Positions 8,691 to 14,646 of a stretch of 64,000 bases of DNA are shown in pieces. The position numbers were made by a program, and so were the translations under genes. The notes under the pieces are model-generated. The model was not told the DNA's origin, searched no databases, and was given only the letters and a program-made list of their open reading frames with translations. Origin of the DNA: Chlorobium ferrooxidans DSM 13031 (GTDB taxonomy: Bacteria; Bacteroidota; Chlorobiia; Chlorobiales; Chlorobiaceae); assembly GCF_000168715.1 (NCBI RefSeq), contig NZ_AASE01000002.1:1-64000 (forward strand), in the 5' to 3' direction. Each line of letters opens with the position of its first letter. The stretch's first letter is position 1.

Positions 8691-8719
8691 ATAACAATAA
8701 TTAGATGGATCCGCATAAA
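8691..8719 (-). repeat. Shared 29-bp leader repeat, copy 1
   Basis: On the minus strand this reads TTTATGCGGATCCATCTAAT followed by TATTGTTAT. It matches 14052-14080 at 27 of 29 positions. Each copy sits just upstream of a different gene (VOC here, the STAND nuclease at the other copy) and close downstream of an integron-integrase 3' fragment. The TTTATGC/TTTAGGC end resembles an integron core site. Confidence 0.75.
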
Positions 8720-8727
8720 ACCGCTAC

Positions 8728-8769
8728 TTACAACCTGTCAACAGGACTCCGAACTCCGGATGGCCCCTT
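8728..8769 (-). pseudogene. 3' terminal fragment of an integron integrase gene (13 codons)
   Basis: The minus strand encodes [13 protein letters not shown] and a stop. This matches the extreme C-terminus of IntI proteins and is nearly identical at the DNA level (32 of 33 bp over 8731-8763 and 14227-14259) to the longer fragment at 14206-14349. Similarity stops upstream of the lysine codon. It is too short to be functional. It marks one edge of the DNA that separates the two copies. Confidence 0.75.
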
Positions 8770-8801
8770 GAGTTAAGTATCAAAACAAGAATAACAGAAG
8801 G

Positions 8802-9061
8802 TCAGAGAGTTTTCTGCTGCTCTGCTTTACCAACAACCTTCCATCGCGCTTCAATAGTTTCTGCTGACAGGTCAGCTCCACACTCCCATTCGACGAAGTA
8901 TCCTCCGTTGATAACCTTTAAAAAAATTTCTCAGGGTCCAGAAGCTCTTCAAACGCTTCATATTCGAGGTATGGTGTTACATCAAATCGGCCAACACGAC
9001 CATCTTCTGAAACGATTGACAACACCCATTCAGATTGTGGATAAATTTCAGCTATTCTCAT
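8802..9061 (-). pseudogene. DUF2442 protein gene with a single-base frameshift
   Basis: From ATG at 9061 the frame encodes MRIAEIYPQSEWVLSIVSED and on to FDVTPYLEYEAFEELLDPEK, then hits TAA at 8918-8920 in a run of seven T. In the next frame the DUF2442 tail resumes: VINGGYFVEWECGADLSAET, ending at TGA 8802-8804. One inserted T would restore an ORF of about 86 codons. DUF2442 proteins commonly pair with DUF4160 proteins as a putative toxin-antitoxin unit, and a DUF4160 fragment overlaps its start here. A true mutation, a sequencing error or programmed slippage on T7 cannot be separated by eye. Confidence 0.7.
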
Positions 9062-9162
9062 TGATCAGGTCCCTTTATCGGAAATGGTTTCTTTCCATTT
9101 ACCGCCAAATTCCAGTCAGCCAGCAACCCGTTCAATCGCCGATCTATCCGGCGGGAATATGC
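9058..9162 (-). pseudogene. C-terminal remnant of a DUF4160 protein
   Basis: One minus-strand frame reads RRIDRRLNGLLADWNLAVNG then KKPFPIKGPDQ and a stop that overlaps the DUF2442 start codon (ATGA). This resembles the C-terminal helix of DUF4160 proteins (xxLxxNWxLAxxGxxxxxI). No start codon and no N-terminal half are present; the frame runs back into the end of the DUF6088 gene. The match is weak in length, but the ATGA overlap with DUF2442 fits the usual gene order of this pair. Confidence 0.5.
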
Positions 9163-9579
9163 TCATGAGGTTCGTTCAAATCTCAGACTATATCCATTAA
9201 AGCCGATAAGACGGCGAACTCGTTTGCGGACACCAATAACACGGCCAGCAGGAACCTGCGTGGTTCTGCCTTCGTTGTAACTGCGCTCCATACTCGTAGG
9301 CGCTGTAGGGATATCAAGTCGTTTCAGAGCTTCCTGAGCAAGCGTATTGAGACTTTTGGGAAGAGCAGGTCGATTATCGAGGGGGGAGATAACTGCACGA
9401 ACATATATTCCCTGCCCTATTTTGACAAGAGTACCCTCTCTGATCAGAGTAAGCAAACAACGTCCAACCTGGTCGTAATCCCCAAGATCCTTAAAATCAG
9501 AACGTAAAATGACATCTGCATGCTTACGGCTGATACGCGTTTTTATTCTCGCCAGAAGTGTGTTCGGCTTCTTTTTCAT
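9163..9579 (-). CDS. DUF6088 / AbiEi-like antitoxin-type protein
   Basis: About 138 residues from MKKKPNTLLARIKTRISRKH, with an N-terminal winged-helix-like segment (VGRCLLTLIREGTLVKIGQGIY) and the family block AQEALKRLDIPTAPTSMERS followed by GRTTQVPAGRVIGV. Members resemble the AbiEi antitoxin of type IV abortive-infection systems and usually sit next to an AbiEii nucleotidyltransferase toxin. No nucleotidyltransferase follows here; the next sequence is the DUF4160 remnant. The frame opens at 9654, but the Met at 9579 fits the family N-terminus better. It is probably an orphan antitoxin. A 37-bp piece of its coding sequence is repeated at 9784-9820. Confidence 0.75.
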   Translation of the reverse strand: MKKKPNTLLARIKTRISRKHADVILRSDFKDLGDYDQVGRCLLTLIREGTLVKIGQGIYVRAVISPLDNRPALPKSLNTLAQEALKRLDIPTAPTSMERSYNEGRTTQVPAGRVIGVRKRVRRLIGFNGYSLRFERTS

Positions 9580-9754
9580 AGTGTCAATATACGACATTTC
9601 AAAAACAAAGGCGAGGGCCATTTCGGCACGCTCCAGCAGTATTCTGTAAGTCAAATCAGATCAACCCTGACATTGCGGAGTTCAATGTCCGAGTTCAACA
9701 GTATGGACATAGCAAAACGATAAGTAGCAATAATATCAGATCGGATCGAATTTT

Positions 9755-9843
9755 GTTAACGCTGTTATGAACGTCCCGGCCCCCACGGCCAGCAGGAACC
9801 TGCGTGGTTCGGCATTCGTTTTGTTTTGCAGCGTCCTGTTAAC
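9755..9843 (-). other. 89-bp imperfect palindrome, attC-like, downstream of brnA
   Basis: GTTAACGCTG (9755-9764) pairs with CAGCG-TCCT-GTTAAC (9829-9843). Further inside, AACG/CGTT, CGG/CCG-type and CACG/CGTG pairs surround a central GCAGGAACCTGC. Read on the minus strand it opens GGTTAAC (RYYYAAC with one mismatch) and closes GCGTTAAC, and it begins 19 bp after the brnA stop. Size and position fit an integron attC site, but the spacer asymmetry (four extra bases on one side only) and core mismatches keep this tentative. Confidence 0.45.
9784..9820. repeat. 37-bp duplicate of a DUF6088 gene segment
   Basis: This stretch matches 9240-9276 inside the DUF6088 gene at 35 of 37 bases; on the minus strand both encode the RTTQVPAGR motif. 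The copy is not in any intact gene and lies in the middle of the palindrome at 9755-9843. It is either the last trace of a second DUF6088 cassette or a captured fragment. Confidence 0.7.
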
Positions 9844-9862
9844 CGTAGGGTTCGGTCACATT

Positions 9863-10162
9863 TCACGCGCTACGGGAATGGCGCGTTACGTACTTACGAA
9901 GCACACCATCCATTCGCGATTGCCAACCTTCACCGGTTGACTTGAAGTAGGCGATGACCTCGGGGCTATAACGCACCGACACAAGCAGTTTCTTGTTTTC
10001 AGACCTCGGACGACCACGCAGGGCGCGGATTGGGACCATCGCCTTCAGTTGCTTTGGCGTGAGTGGCTGCGCGTCAAGATCACTTTTAGCTGCCGCAGTA
10101 ATGGTCTTGTCCTCTTCCGCAGTGGGCATGAGGATAGTTGAACGCTTAGAAATTTTCGACAT
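9863..10162 (-). CDS. brnA: BrnA-family antitoxin
   Basis: A 99-residue protein with a basic N-terminus and the BrnA C-terminal ribbon-helix-helix domain: GRPRSENKKLLVSVRYSPEV then IAYFKSTGEGWQSRMDGVLR. BrnA binds BrnT, a RelE-fold ribonuclease, and represses the operon. Its ATG overlaps the end of the brnT reading frame, the standard brnTA arrangement. The toxin gene is 5'-truncated by an insertion-sequence remnant, so BrnA is now probably an orphan and its native promoter has been displaced. It is followed by the attC-like palindrome at 9755-9843. Confidence 0.88.
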   Translation of the reverse strand: MSKISKRSTILMPTAEEDKTITAAAKSDLDAQPLTPKQLKAMVPIRALRGRPRSENKKLLVSVRYSPEVIAYFKSTGEGWQSRMDGVLRKYVTRHSRSA

Positions 10163-10340
10163 AGTGTTTTACCTCGCGACGATTGGCGCGGCGCAGGCTG
10201 ATGATCCTTCGCACTTCGCTCCGGTCTACAAATGCCACACAGTACAGGATTTCGGTTTGCGGAGCGAGCGCAATCATTCGCGACTCGCCGTACTCAAACC
10301 GTTCATCAACCCACACCAGTGCGGCTTCCCAGTCGAGGTC
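10146..10340 (-). pseudogene. brnT: 5'-truncated BrnT toxin gene
   Basis: The minus strand reads DLDWEAALVWVDERFEYGES, then RMIALAPQTEILYCVAFVDR and SEVRRIISLRRANRREVKHY before the stop at 10146. This is the C-terminal two thirds of BrnT, with its usual RIISLRxANxREVxxY ending. About 25-30 N-terminal residues, including the start, are missing; the frame runs into IS3-family transposase sequence at 10340. The toxin should be inactive. It is not visible as an ATG-started ORF. Confidence 0.8.
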
Positions 10341-10529
10341 GCCTGCGAGATGCCCAGTTGCCGTCAGACCGCTTCAAAACGGGTTCCTGTTTCGGCTTGA
10401 CAAAGGGCAAATGCAATCTGCTCCTCGGTGAATTTTGTCCTTTTAATGGCAATTTTCCCTTGCTTTGTTCAAGATACTCATTGCCGAAAACTCTACTTTA
10501 GAGTGGTCCAGTTTTATGGGAAGAGGTCA
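10340..10529 (-). mobile_element. Left-end remnant of an IS3-family (IS407-like) insertion sequence
   Basis: On the minus strand the sequence starts TGACCTCTTCCCATAAAACT at 10529, which fits a TG-starting IS3-family terminal repeat. It then encodes OrfA: KRTKFTEEQIAFALCQAETG, TRFEAV, a stop, RQLGISQA. The intact family version has a Cys-Arg pair where the stop now lies. The right part of OrfA, OrfB and the other terminal repeat are absent. The fragment joins brnT sequence at about 10340 and ends four bases from the stop codon of the STAND nuclease gene. Confidence 0.75.
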
Positions 10530-10533
10530 ACGG

Positions 10534-13500
10534 CTAAATGAAATTTTGCTCGTAAAAGGTTCTATTTTTTGCATCAAATTTCTTCCCGAAACGATCAAAT
10601 ACAATTTCAGCTTCCGTTTTCATGTGAAAATCTCGACAGCATAAGAGAAATCTGAACACAGATGCTTGTGAATGGTGGCCAAAGCGGTACTGTGGTTGGC
10701 ATATAAATTTTAAAAATCGTGATGAGAACTCTACTTTTTTTTGCTTTCTCAAGACACCTAATAACTCTGACATGGCATAACTATTGATCGGATCAATAGC
10801 CAGCGACTCTTTGAGAACAACCTCGGCCTCTTCCAGTTTGTCCTGCCGTTGGTATATCTTCGCCAACTCAGTCCGTGGATGTAATTGCTTTGAATCAATA
10901 GCCAGCGACTCTTTGAGAACAACCTCGGCCTCTTCCAGTTTGTCCTGCCGTTGGTATATCTTCGCCAACTCAGTCCGTGGATGTAATTGCTTTGAATCAA
11001 TAGCCAGCGACTCTTTGAGAACAACCTCGGCCTCTTCCAGTTTGTCCTGCCGTTGGTATATCTTCGCCAACTCAGTCCGTGCCATAAGGTTGTTTTTGTC
11101 TATATCTAGCAGCTTTTTGAGAACAACCTCGGCCTCTTCCAGTTTGTCCTGCCGTTGGTATATCTTCGCCAACTCAGTCCGTGGATGTAATTGCTTTGAA
11201 TCAATAGCCAGCGACTCTTTGAGAACAACCTCGGCCTCTTCCAGTTTGTCCTGCCGTTGGTATATCTTCGCCAACTCAGTCCGTGGATGTAATTGCTTTG
11301 AATCAATAGCCAGCGACTCTTTGAGAACAACCTCGGCCTCTTCCAGTTTGTCCTGCCGTTGGTATATCTTCGCCAACTCAGTCCGTGAGTTAAGGTCTTT
11401 GGGTGAGATATCAAGTATTTCTTGCAGAACAACCTCGGCCTCTTCCAGTTTGTCCTGCCGTTGGTATATCTTCGCCAACTCAGTCCGTGCCATAAGGTTG
11501 TTTTTGTCTATATCTAGCAGCTTTTTGAGAACAACCTCGGCCTCTTCCAGTTTGTCCTGCCGTTGGTATATCTTCGCCAACTCAGTCCGTGAGTTAAGGT
11601 CTTTGGGTGAGATATCAAGTATTTCTTTCAGAACAACCTCGGCCTCTTCCAGTTTGTCCTGCCGTTGGTATATCTTCGCCAACTCAGTCCGTGAGTTAAG
11701 GTCTTTGGGTGAGATATCAAGTATTTCTTTCAGAACAACCTCGGCCTCTTCCAGTTTGTCCTGCCGTTGGTATATCTTCGCCAACTCAGTCCGTGGATGT
11801 AATTGCTTTGAATCAATAGCCAGCGACTCTTTGAGAACAACCTCGGCCTCTTCCAGTTTGTCCTGCCGTTGGTATATCTTCGCCAACTCAGTCCGTGGAT
11901 GTAATTGCTTTGAATCAATAGCCAGCGACTCTTTGAGAACAACCTCGGCCTCTTCCAGTTTGTCCTGCCGTTGGTATATCTTCGCCAACTCAGTCCGTGC
12001 CATAAGGTTGTTTTTGTCTATATCTAGCAGCTTTTTGAGAACAACCTCGGCCTCTTCCAGTTTGTCCTGCCGTTGGTATATCTTCGCCAACTCAGTCCGT
12101 GCCATAAGGTTGTTTTTGTCTATATCTAGCAGCTTTTTGAGAACAACCTCGGCCTCTTCCAGTTTGTCCTGCCGTTGGTATATCTTCGCCAACTCAGTCC
12201 GTGTATGAAGGTTGTTTGGCATTAAATTCAGTGCGGACAGCAACACTTCGGCAGCACCGTCATCGTTTCCATGAGATAATAATGTCCAAGAGTGTGCAAG
12301 GTGAAGTGTCTCAAATAACTTTCTAAATTTCTTCACTTCTTCTGCAATATGACCTTTCAGCAAGAAATTAATGAGATACTCAAAATCCAAATATGCCTCA
12401 GCAGTGAAGTAATTTTTCTTTGCACCAAAAACATTTACTAATGCTTGCGATTCCACTATATCATCAAAGTAAGTGTTCTCAAACCATTCTACCATCAGTT
12501 CATTTTTATTTATCTCTGGATGTTCAAGGAAATAGATTTCAGAGATAATTTCATGCTTGGTTCGAAGAAATATGTGTTTTTTATATAAATCATCTCGCCA
12601 TTCAGTCACAATGATTGATTCCTGTTGCAATCCACGAAACTTTGACAAAAAAGCTCTCTTTTGTGGTTCATCAGCACCACTAACCCTTGCAAATACTTCA
12701 AACGGGGACTTGACCCCCATTAAGTAAAAAAGGGCAATATATCTATAACCATCTCGAAATGCGGGCAGATCATGTGTTGATTTTCGATAATCATCCCAAT
12801 CAAAATCGTAATCAATAAGCCGTTTCTTTTTTAGCTCCAACAGTATTCTATAAGTAGCATTAACGTAGACAATGCTCTCATTTAGGACTATCTCGCCTAA
12901 CTCGCTGATAAGATTTTCTGATAGCCCTAAAAGCTTAAACAGACGACTGTAAACCAATCGACGCTGATTGCGACTATTTCTGACAACAACAGGTTCTCTT
13001 TCTTCCTCTCCATGAATAAACGTCAGACAGCCCGACTGTTTCATTGAGTGGTAACGATGTCCTCGTTCGGCGAGCAAAACTCGTATATTTTTAGATAATT
13101 CTGGGATATGGCGAAGGATAACCTTTAAGGCATCTTCATTTGCTGCAGGGTTGTCAATACAGAGAAGACATGAGTCTATATTGGGAGTAAATTTGATATA
13201 ATTTAGTATGTGTTCGATATCAACTCGTTCTAATTGGGCCTCAAGATCAAGTAAGTATACTTGCTTGTAGCTTTGTACTAGCTCTACTGCAAGTCTGTTT
13301 AGAATTGTAGTTTTCCCACAACCGCCGTTACCAACTATCCATAAACTACCACAACCGGGCAAGTTTTCCAGCTTATGAAAAGCATCTTGCATGACAATGT
13401 CATTTCTAACATCCATACCATTGCATACTACCTTGAACACTACATCGTCTCTATCGTTGATTCGATAGTAATCAAGAGCTAGCTCTTTACGTTCATCTCC

Positions 13501-14016
13501 ATCTATTAGATATGCATCTGTAATGTTTTCTGAAGTTATTTCTCTAAATCCAGGCACACTCTTAGCAGGAATATCAGGATAGTATGTTGGTAGCAACTCA
13601 TCACGATATCTCCATAATTTTTCAGTTATTGTGTCCCAGCCCCAATATTCAACGGTCAAAGTATCCCGAGAAAGAGACTGTGCTTTTTGTTGAAGATGTG
13701 AGTCGTTTTTAAACGTCGATGCAAAAATAAATCTCGTTACCTTGCTTTGAAGCCCTTGCGTTTTTACTAATTCGTTTTCCATCTCAACTGAAAGAATATC
13801 ACGCAGACTGCCATCATCTCTAAATCTTGTATCTTTGAGCTTGCACTGAAATGTTACCCCGGATTTTTCCGAGGAAAAGCCATCTATGCCATATTGACTT
13901 TGGCCTTTCCGACCAAAACATTCAATACCAGGATCATCGTACACTCGGCGTAAAATATCCCGTACTAATTTTTCAAAAACATATTCGTCTAGTAAGGGAG
14001 AGAGCTGATAAATCAT
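10534..14016 (-). CDS. Mrr-like nuclease - STAND NTPase - TPR array protein (Avs-like, putative antiphage defence)
   Basis: A 1160-residue protein. Residues 1-150 form a PD-(D/E)XK endonuclease domain of the Mrr type: Glu15, Asp45 in QYGIDGF and Gln57-Cys-Lys59. A P-loop NTPase follows, with GNGGCGKT at 229-236 (Lys235) and a hydrophobic Walker B CLLCID (Asp288), in STAND style. Residues 606-1081 are 14 tandem 34-residue TPRs that are nearly identical, with a degenerate TPR before them and a short C-terminal tail. Nuclease-STAND-TPR is the architecture of Avs-type antiviral proteins, where the repeats sense a phage protein and the NTPase oligomerises to activate the nuclease. That role is inference here. 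The gene is AT-richer than its neighbours, has the accessory island on both sides and starts downstream of a 29-bp cassette leader repeat. Confidence 0.88.
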   Translation of the reverse strand: MIYQLSPLLDEYVFEKLVRDILRRVYDDPGIECFGRKGQSQYGIDGFSSEKSGVTFQCKLKDTRFRDDGSLRDILSVEMENELVKTQGLQSKVTRFIFASTFKNDSHLQQKAQSLSRDTLTVEYWGWDTITEKLWRYRDELLPTYYPDIPAKSVPGFREITSENITDAYLIDGDERKELALDYYRINDRDDVVFKVVCNGMDVRNDIVMQDAFHKLENLPGCGSLWIVGNGGCGKTTILNRLAVELVQSYKQVYLLDLEAQLERVDIEHILNYIKFTPNIDSCLLCIDNPAANEDALKVILRHIPELSKNIRVLLAERGHRYHSMKQSGCLTFIHGEEEREPVVVRNSRNQRRLVYSRLFKLLGLSENLISELGEIVLNESIVYVNATYRILLELKKKRLIDYDFDWDDYRKSTHDLPAFRDGYRYIALFYLMGVKSPFEVFARVSGADEPQKRAFLSKFRGLQQESIIVTEWRDDLYKKHIFLRTKHEIISEIYFLEHPEINKNELMVEWFENTYFDDIVESQALVNVFGAKKNYFTAEAYLDFEYLINFLLKGHIAEEVKKFRKLFETLHLAHSWTLLSHGNDDGAAEVLLSALNLMPNNLHTRTELAKIYQRQDKLEEAEVVLKKLLDIDKNNLMARTELAKIYQRQDKLEEAEVVLKKLLDIDKNNLMARTELAKIYQRQDKLEEAEVVLKESLAIDSKQLHPRTELAKIYQRQDKLEEAEVVLKESLAIDSKQLHPRTELAKIYQRQDKLEEAEVVLKEILDISPKDLNSRTELAKIYQRQDKLEEAEVVLKEILDISPKDLNSRTELAKIYQRQDKLEEAEVVLKKLLDIDKNNLMARTELAKIYQRQDKLEEAEVVLQEILDISPKDLNSRTELAKIYQRQDKLEEAEVVLKESLAIDSKQLHPRTELAKIYQRQDKLEEAEVVLKESLAIDSKQLHPRTELAKIYQRQDKLEEAEVVLKKLLDIDKNNLMARTELAKIYQRQDKLEEAEVVLKESLAIDSKQLHPRTELAKIYQRQDKLEEAEVVLKESLAIDSKQLHPRTELAKIYQRQDKLEEAEVVLKESLAIDPINSYAMSELLGVLRKQKKVEFSSRFLKFICQPQYRFGHHSQASVFRFLLCCRDFHMKTEAEIVFDRFGKKFDAKNRTFYEQNFI
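10774..12201 (-). repeat. 14 tandem 102-bp in-frame TPR units built from one constant and three variable modules
   Basis: Each 102-bp unit contains an invariant 63-bp block encoding RTELAKIYQRQDKLEEAEVVL and a 39-bp variable block. From N to C terminus the variable modules are A A B B C C A C' B B A B B B', with A = KKLLDIDKNNLMA, B = KESLAIDSKQLHP and C = KEILDISPKDLNS. C' differs only by QEI for KEI; B' carries the divergent end DPINSYA. Exact nucleotide identity of the constant block in all 14 units points to recent duplication or gene conversion. The unit is a multiple of three with no antisense stop, so a long spurious ORF runs on the other strand. Confidence 0.97.
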
Positions 14017-14051
14017 GAGTACTCCATTGAGTGAAAAATCTTCGTTTGCAC

Positions 14052-14080
14052 ATAAGAATAATTAGATGGATCCGCCTAAA
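14052..14080 (-). repeat. Shared 29-bp leader repeat, copy 2
   Basis: On the minus strand this reads TTTAGGCGGATCCATCTAAT followed by TATTCTTAT, 27 of 29 bases identical to 8691-8719. It ends about 35 bp before the ATG of the STAND nuclease gene. TTTAGGC here against TTTATGC in copy 1 is the kind of variation seen at integron core sites. A small hairpin (ATCCGC/GCGGAT, about 14070-14089) overlaps its upstream side. Confidence 0.75.
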
Positions 14081-14108
14081 CTGCGGATTTTTAAATTGTA
14101 ATCCATAC

Positions 14109-14198
14109 AAGACGCCAATTACGAACTACTCGGAATACCGTTAATCGTTTTAATTGAAATTGTTTAAACCCCGTTGTTACGATTTATGTTAGCGTCTT
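14109..14198. other. 90-bp imperfect palindrome next to the integrase fragment (attC-like)
   Basis: AAGACGC (14109-14115) pairs with GCGTCTT (14192-14198), and weaker inner complementarity (GTAGTTCG against GTTGTTACG) follows with bulges. GTTAGCGTC at its plus-strand 3' end and CGCTAAC at its minus-strand 5' end are partial matches to the GTTRRRY/RYYYAAC cores. It lies immediately downstream of the intI fragment and upstream of the STAND nuclease leader. The attC identity is tentative. Confidence 0.4.
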
Positions 14199-14205
14199 AT
14201 ATGGG

Positions 14206-14349
14206 TCAGCATAAAAACATTGCTTTCAACCTGTCAACAGGACTGCGAACTCCGGATGGTCCTCGATTTAACACATGGGTGTAAATCATGATTGTTCGTA
14301 CATCTTTATGCCCCGTTAATTCCTGAACAGTTCGAATATCATACCCTGC
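14206..14349 (-). pseudogene. C-terminal fragment of an integron integrase (IntI) gene
   Basis: Forty-seven codons read [47 protein letters not shown], stop. This is the end of an integron-type tyrosine recombinase, with the HKDVxT helix, the Tyr of MIYTHV (catalytic nucleophile position) and the IntI-typical GVRSPxD tail. Upstream of AGYD the reading does not continue as an integrase, so at least 85% of the gene is missing. GTTATGC (plus strand 14365-14371; GCATAAC on the minus strand) lies 16 bp beyond the break, consistent with a cassette junction. Confidence 0.85.
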
Positions 14350-14587
14350 TTTTATCGACAATCTGTTATGCCCTGCTCAGCAGAATACGTATCAAATAAA
14401 TGTACGCAGCGATTTTGAGTATTCCACAGCTAATGATGTACTTTTTAGTTGTTTATGAGCAAAGTCGGACGGAATGGGCGAATTGGCACGAAGGCAGAAG
14501 AAGGTAGATTCGTCACCCGAGAGGCCCCTCTACCGACAACTCGGGATCGGGATGGGTGAGGAATGACACAAGAATAATGGGGGAGAT
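14350..14587. other. Intergenic remainder of the accessory island
   Basis: No gene is supported. It contains GTTATGC at 14365-14371, which resembles an integron core site, a short palindromic CTGCTGAGCAGG just outside it, and otherwise unremarkable AT-rich sequence up to the hemN terminator. A 145-codon minus-strand ORF (14445-14882) overlaps hemN in another frame and is rejected. Confidence 0.5.
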
Positions 14588-14616
14588 AAAAAAAGGGTGA
14601 CCGCGGGCACCCTTTT
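14588..14616 (-). terminator. Intrinsic terminator of hemN
   Basis: On the minus strand, GGGTG pairs with CACCC around a GC-rich loop and is followed by TTTTTTT. The A-run on the other side makes it usable in both directions. It lies about 30 bp after the hemN stop. Confidence 0.85.
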
Positions 14617-14646
14617 GTATTGCTGTTCAAACTAAAAAAATGGAGC

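Noticed and set aside
8721..8769. The 8.7-kb and 14.2-kb repeats as terminal repeats of a transposon
   Set aside because: They are direct, not inverted. The longer one encodes an IntI C-terminus, and no transposase spans the interval apart from a small IS3 remnant. Integron-type recombination explains them better.
10774..12201. Possible CRISPR array, because 63-bp identical blocks alternate with 39-bp variable blocks
   Set aside because: The repeats are too long, the variable blocks fall into only three types, everything is in frame inside one protein, and no cas gene is present.
10784..12208. A 474-codon plus-strand ORF with perfect repeats antisense to the TPR array
   Set aside because: It is the complement of the 102-bp units. 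The unit length is divisible by three and this frame happens to lack stops, so it is an unavoidable shadow. It has no ribosome-binding site, and the sense strand encodes a clear TPR protein.
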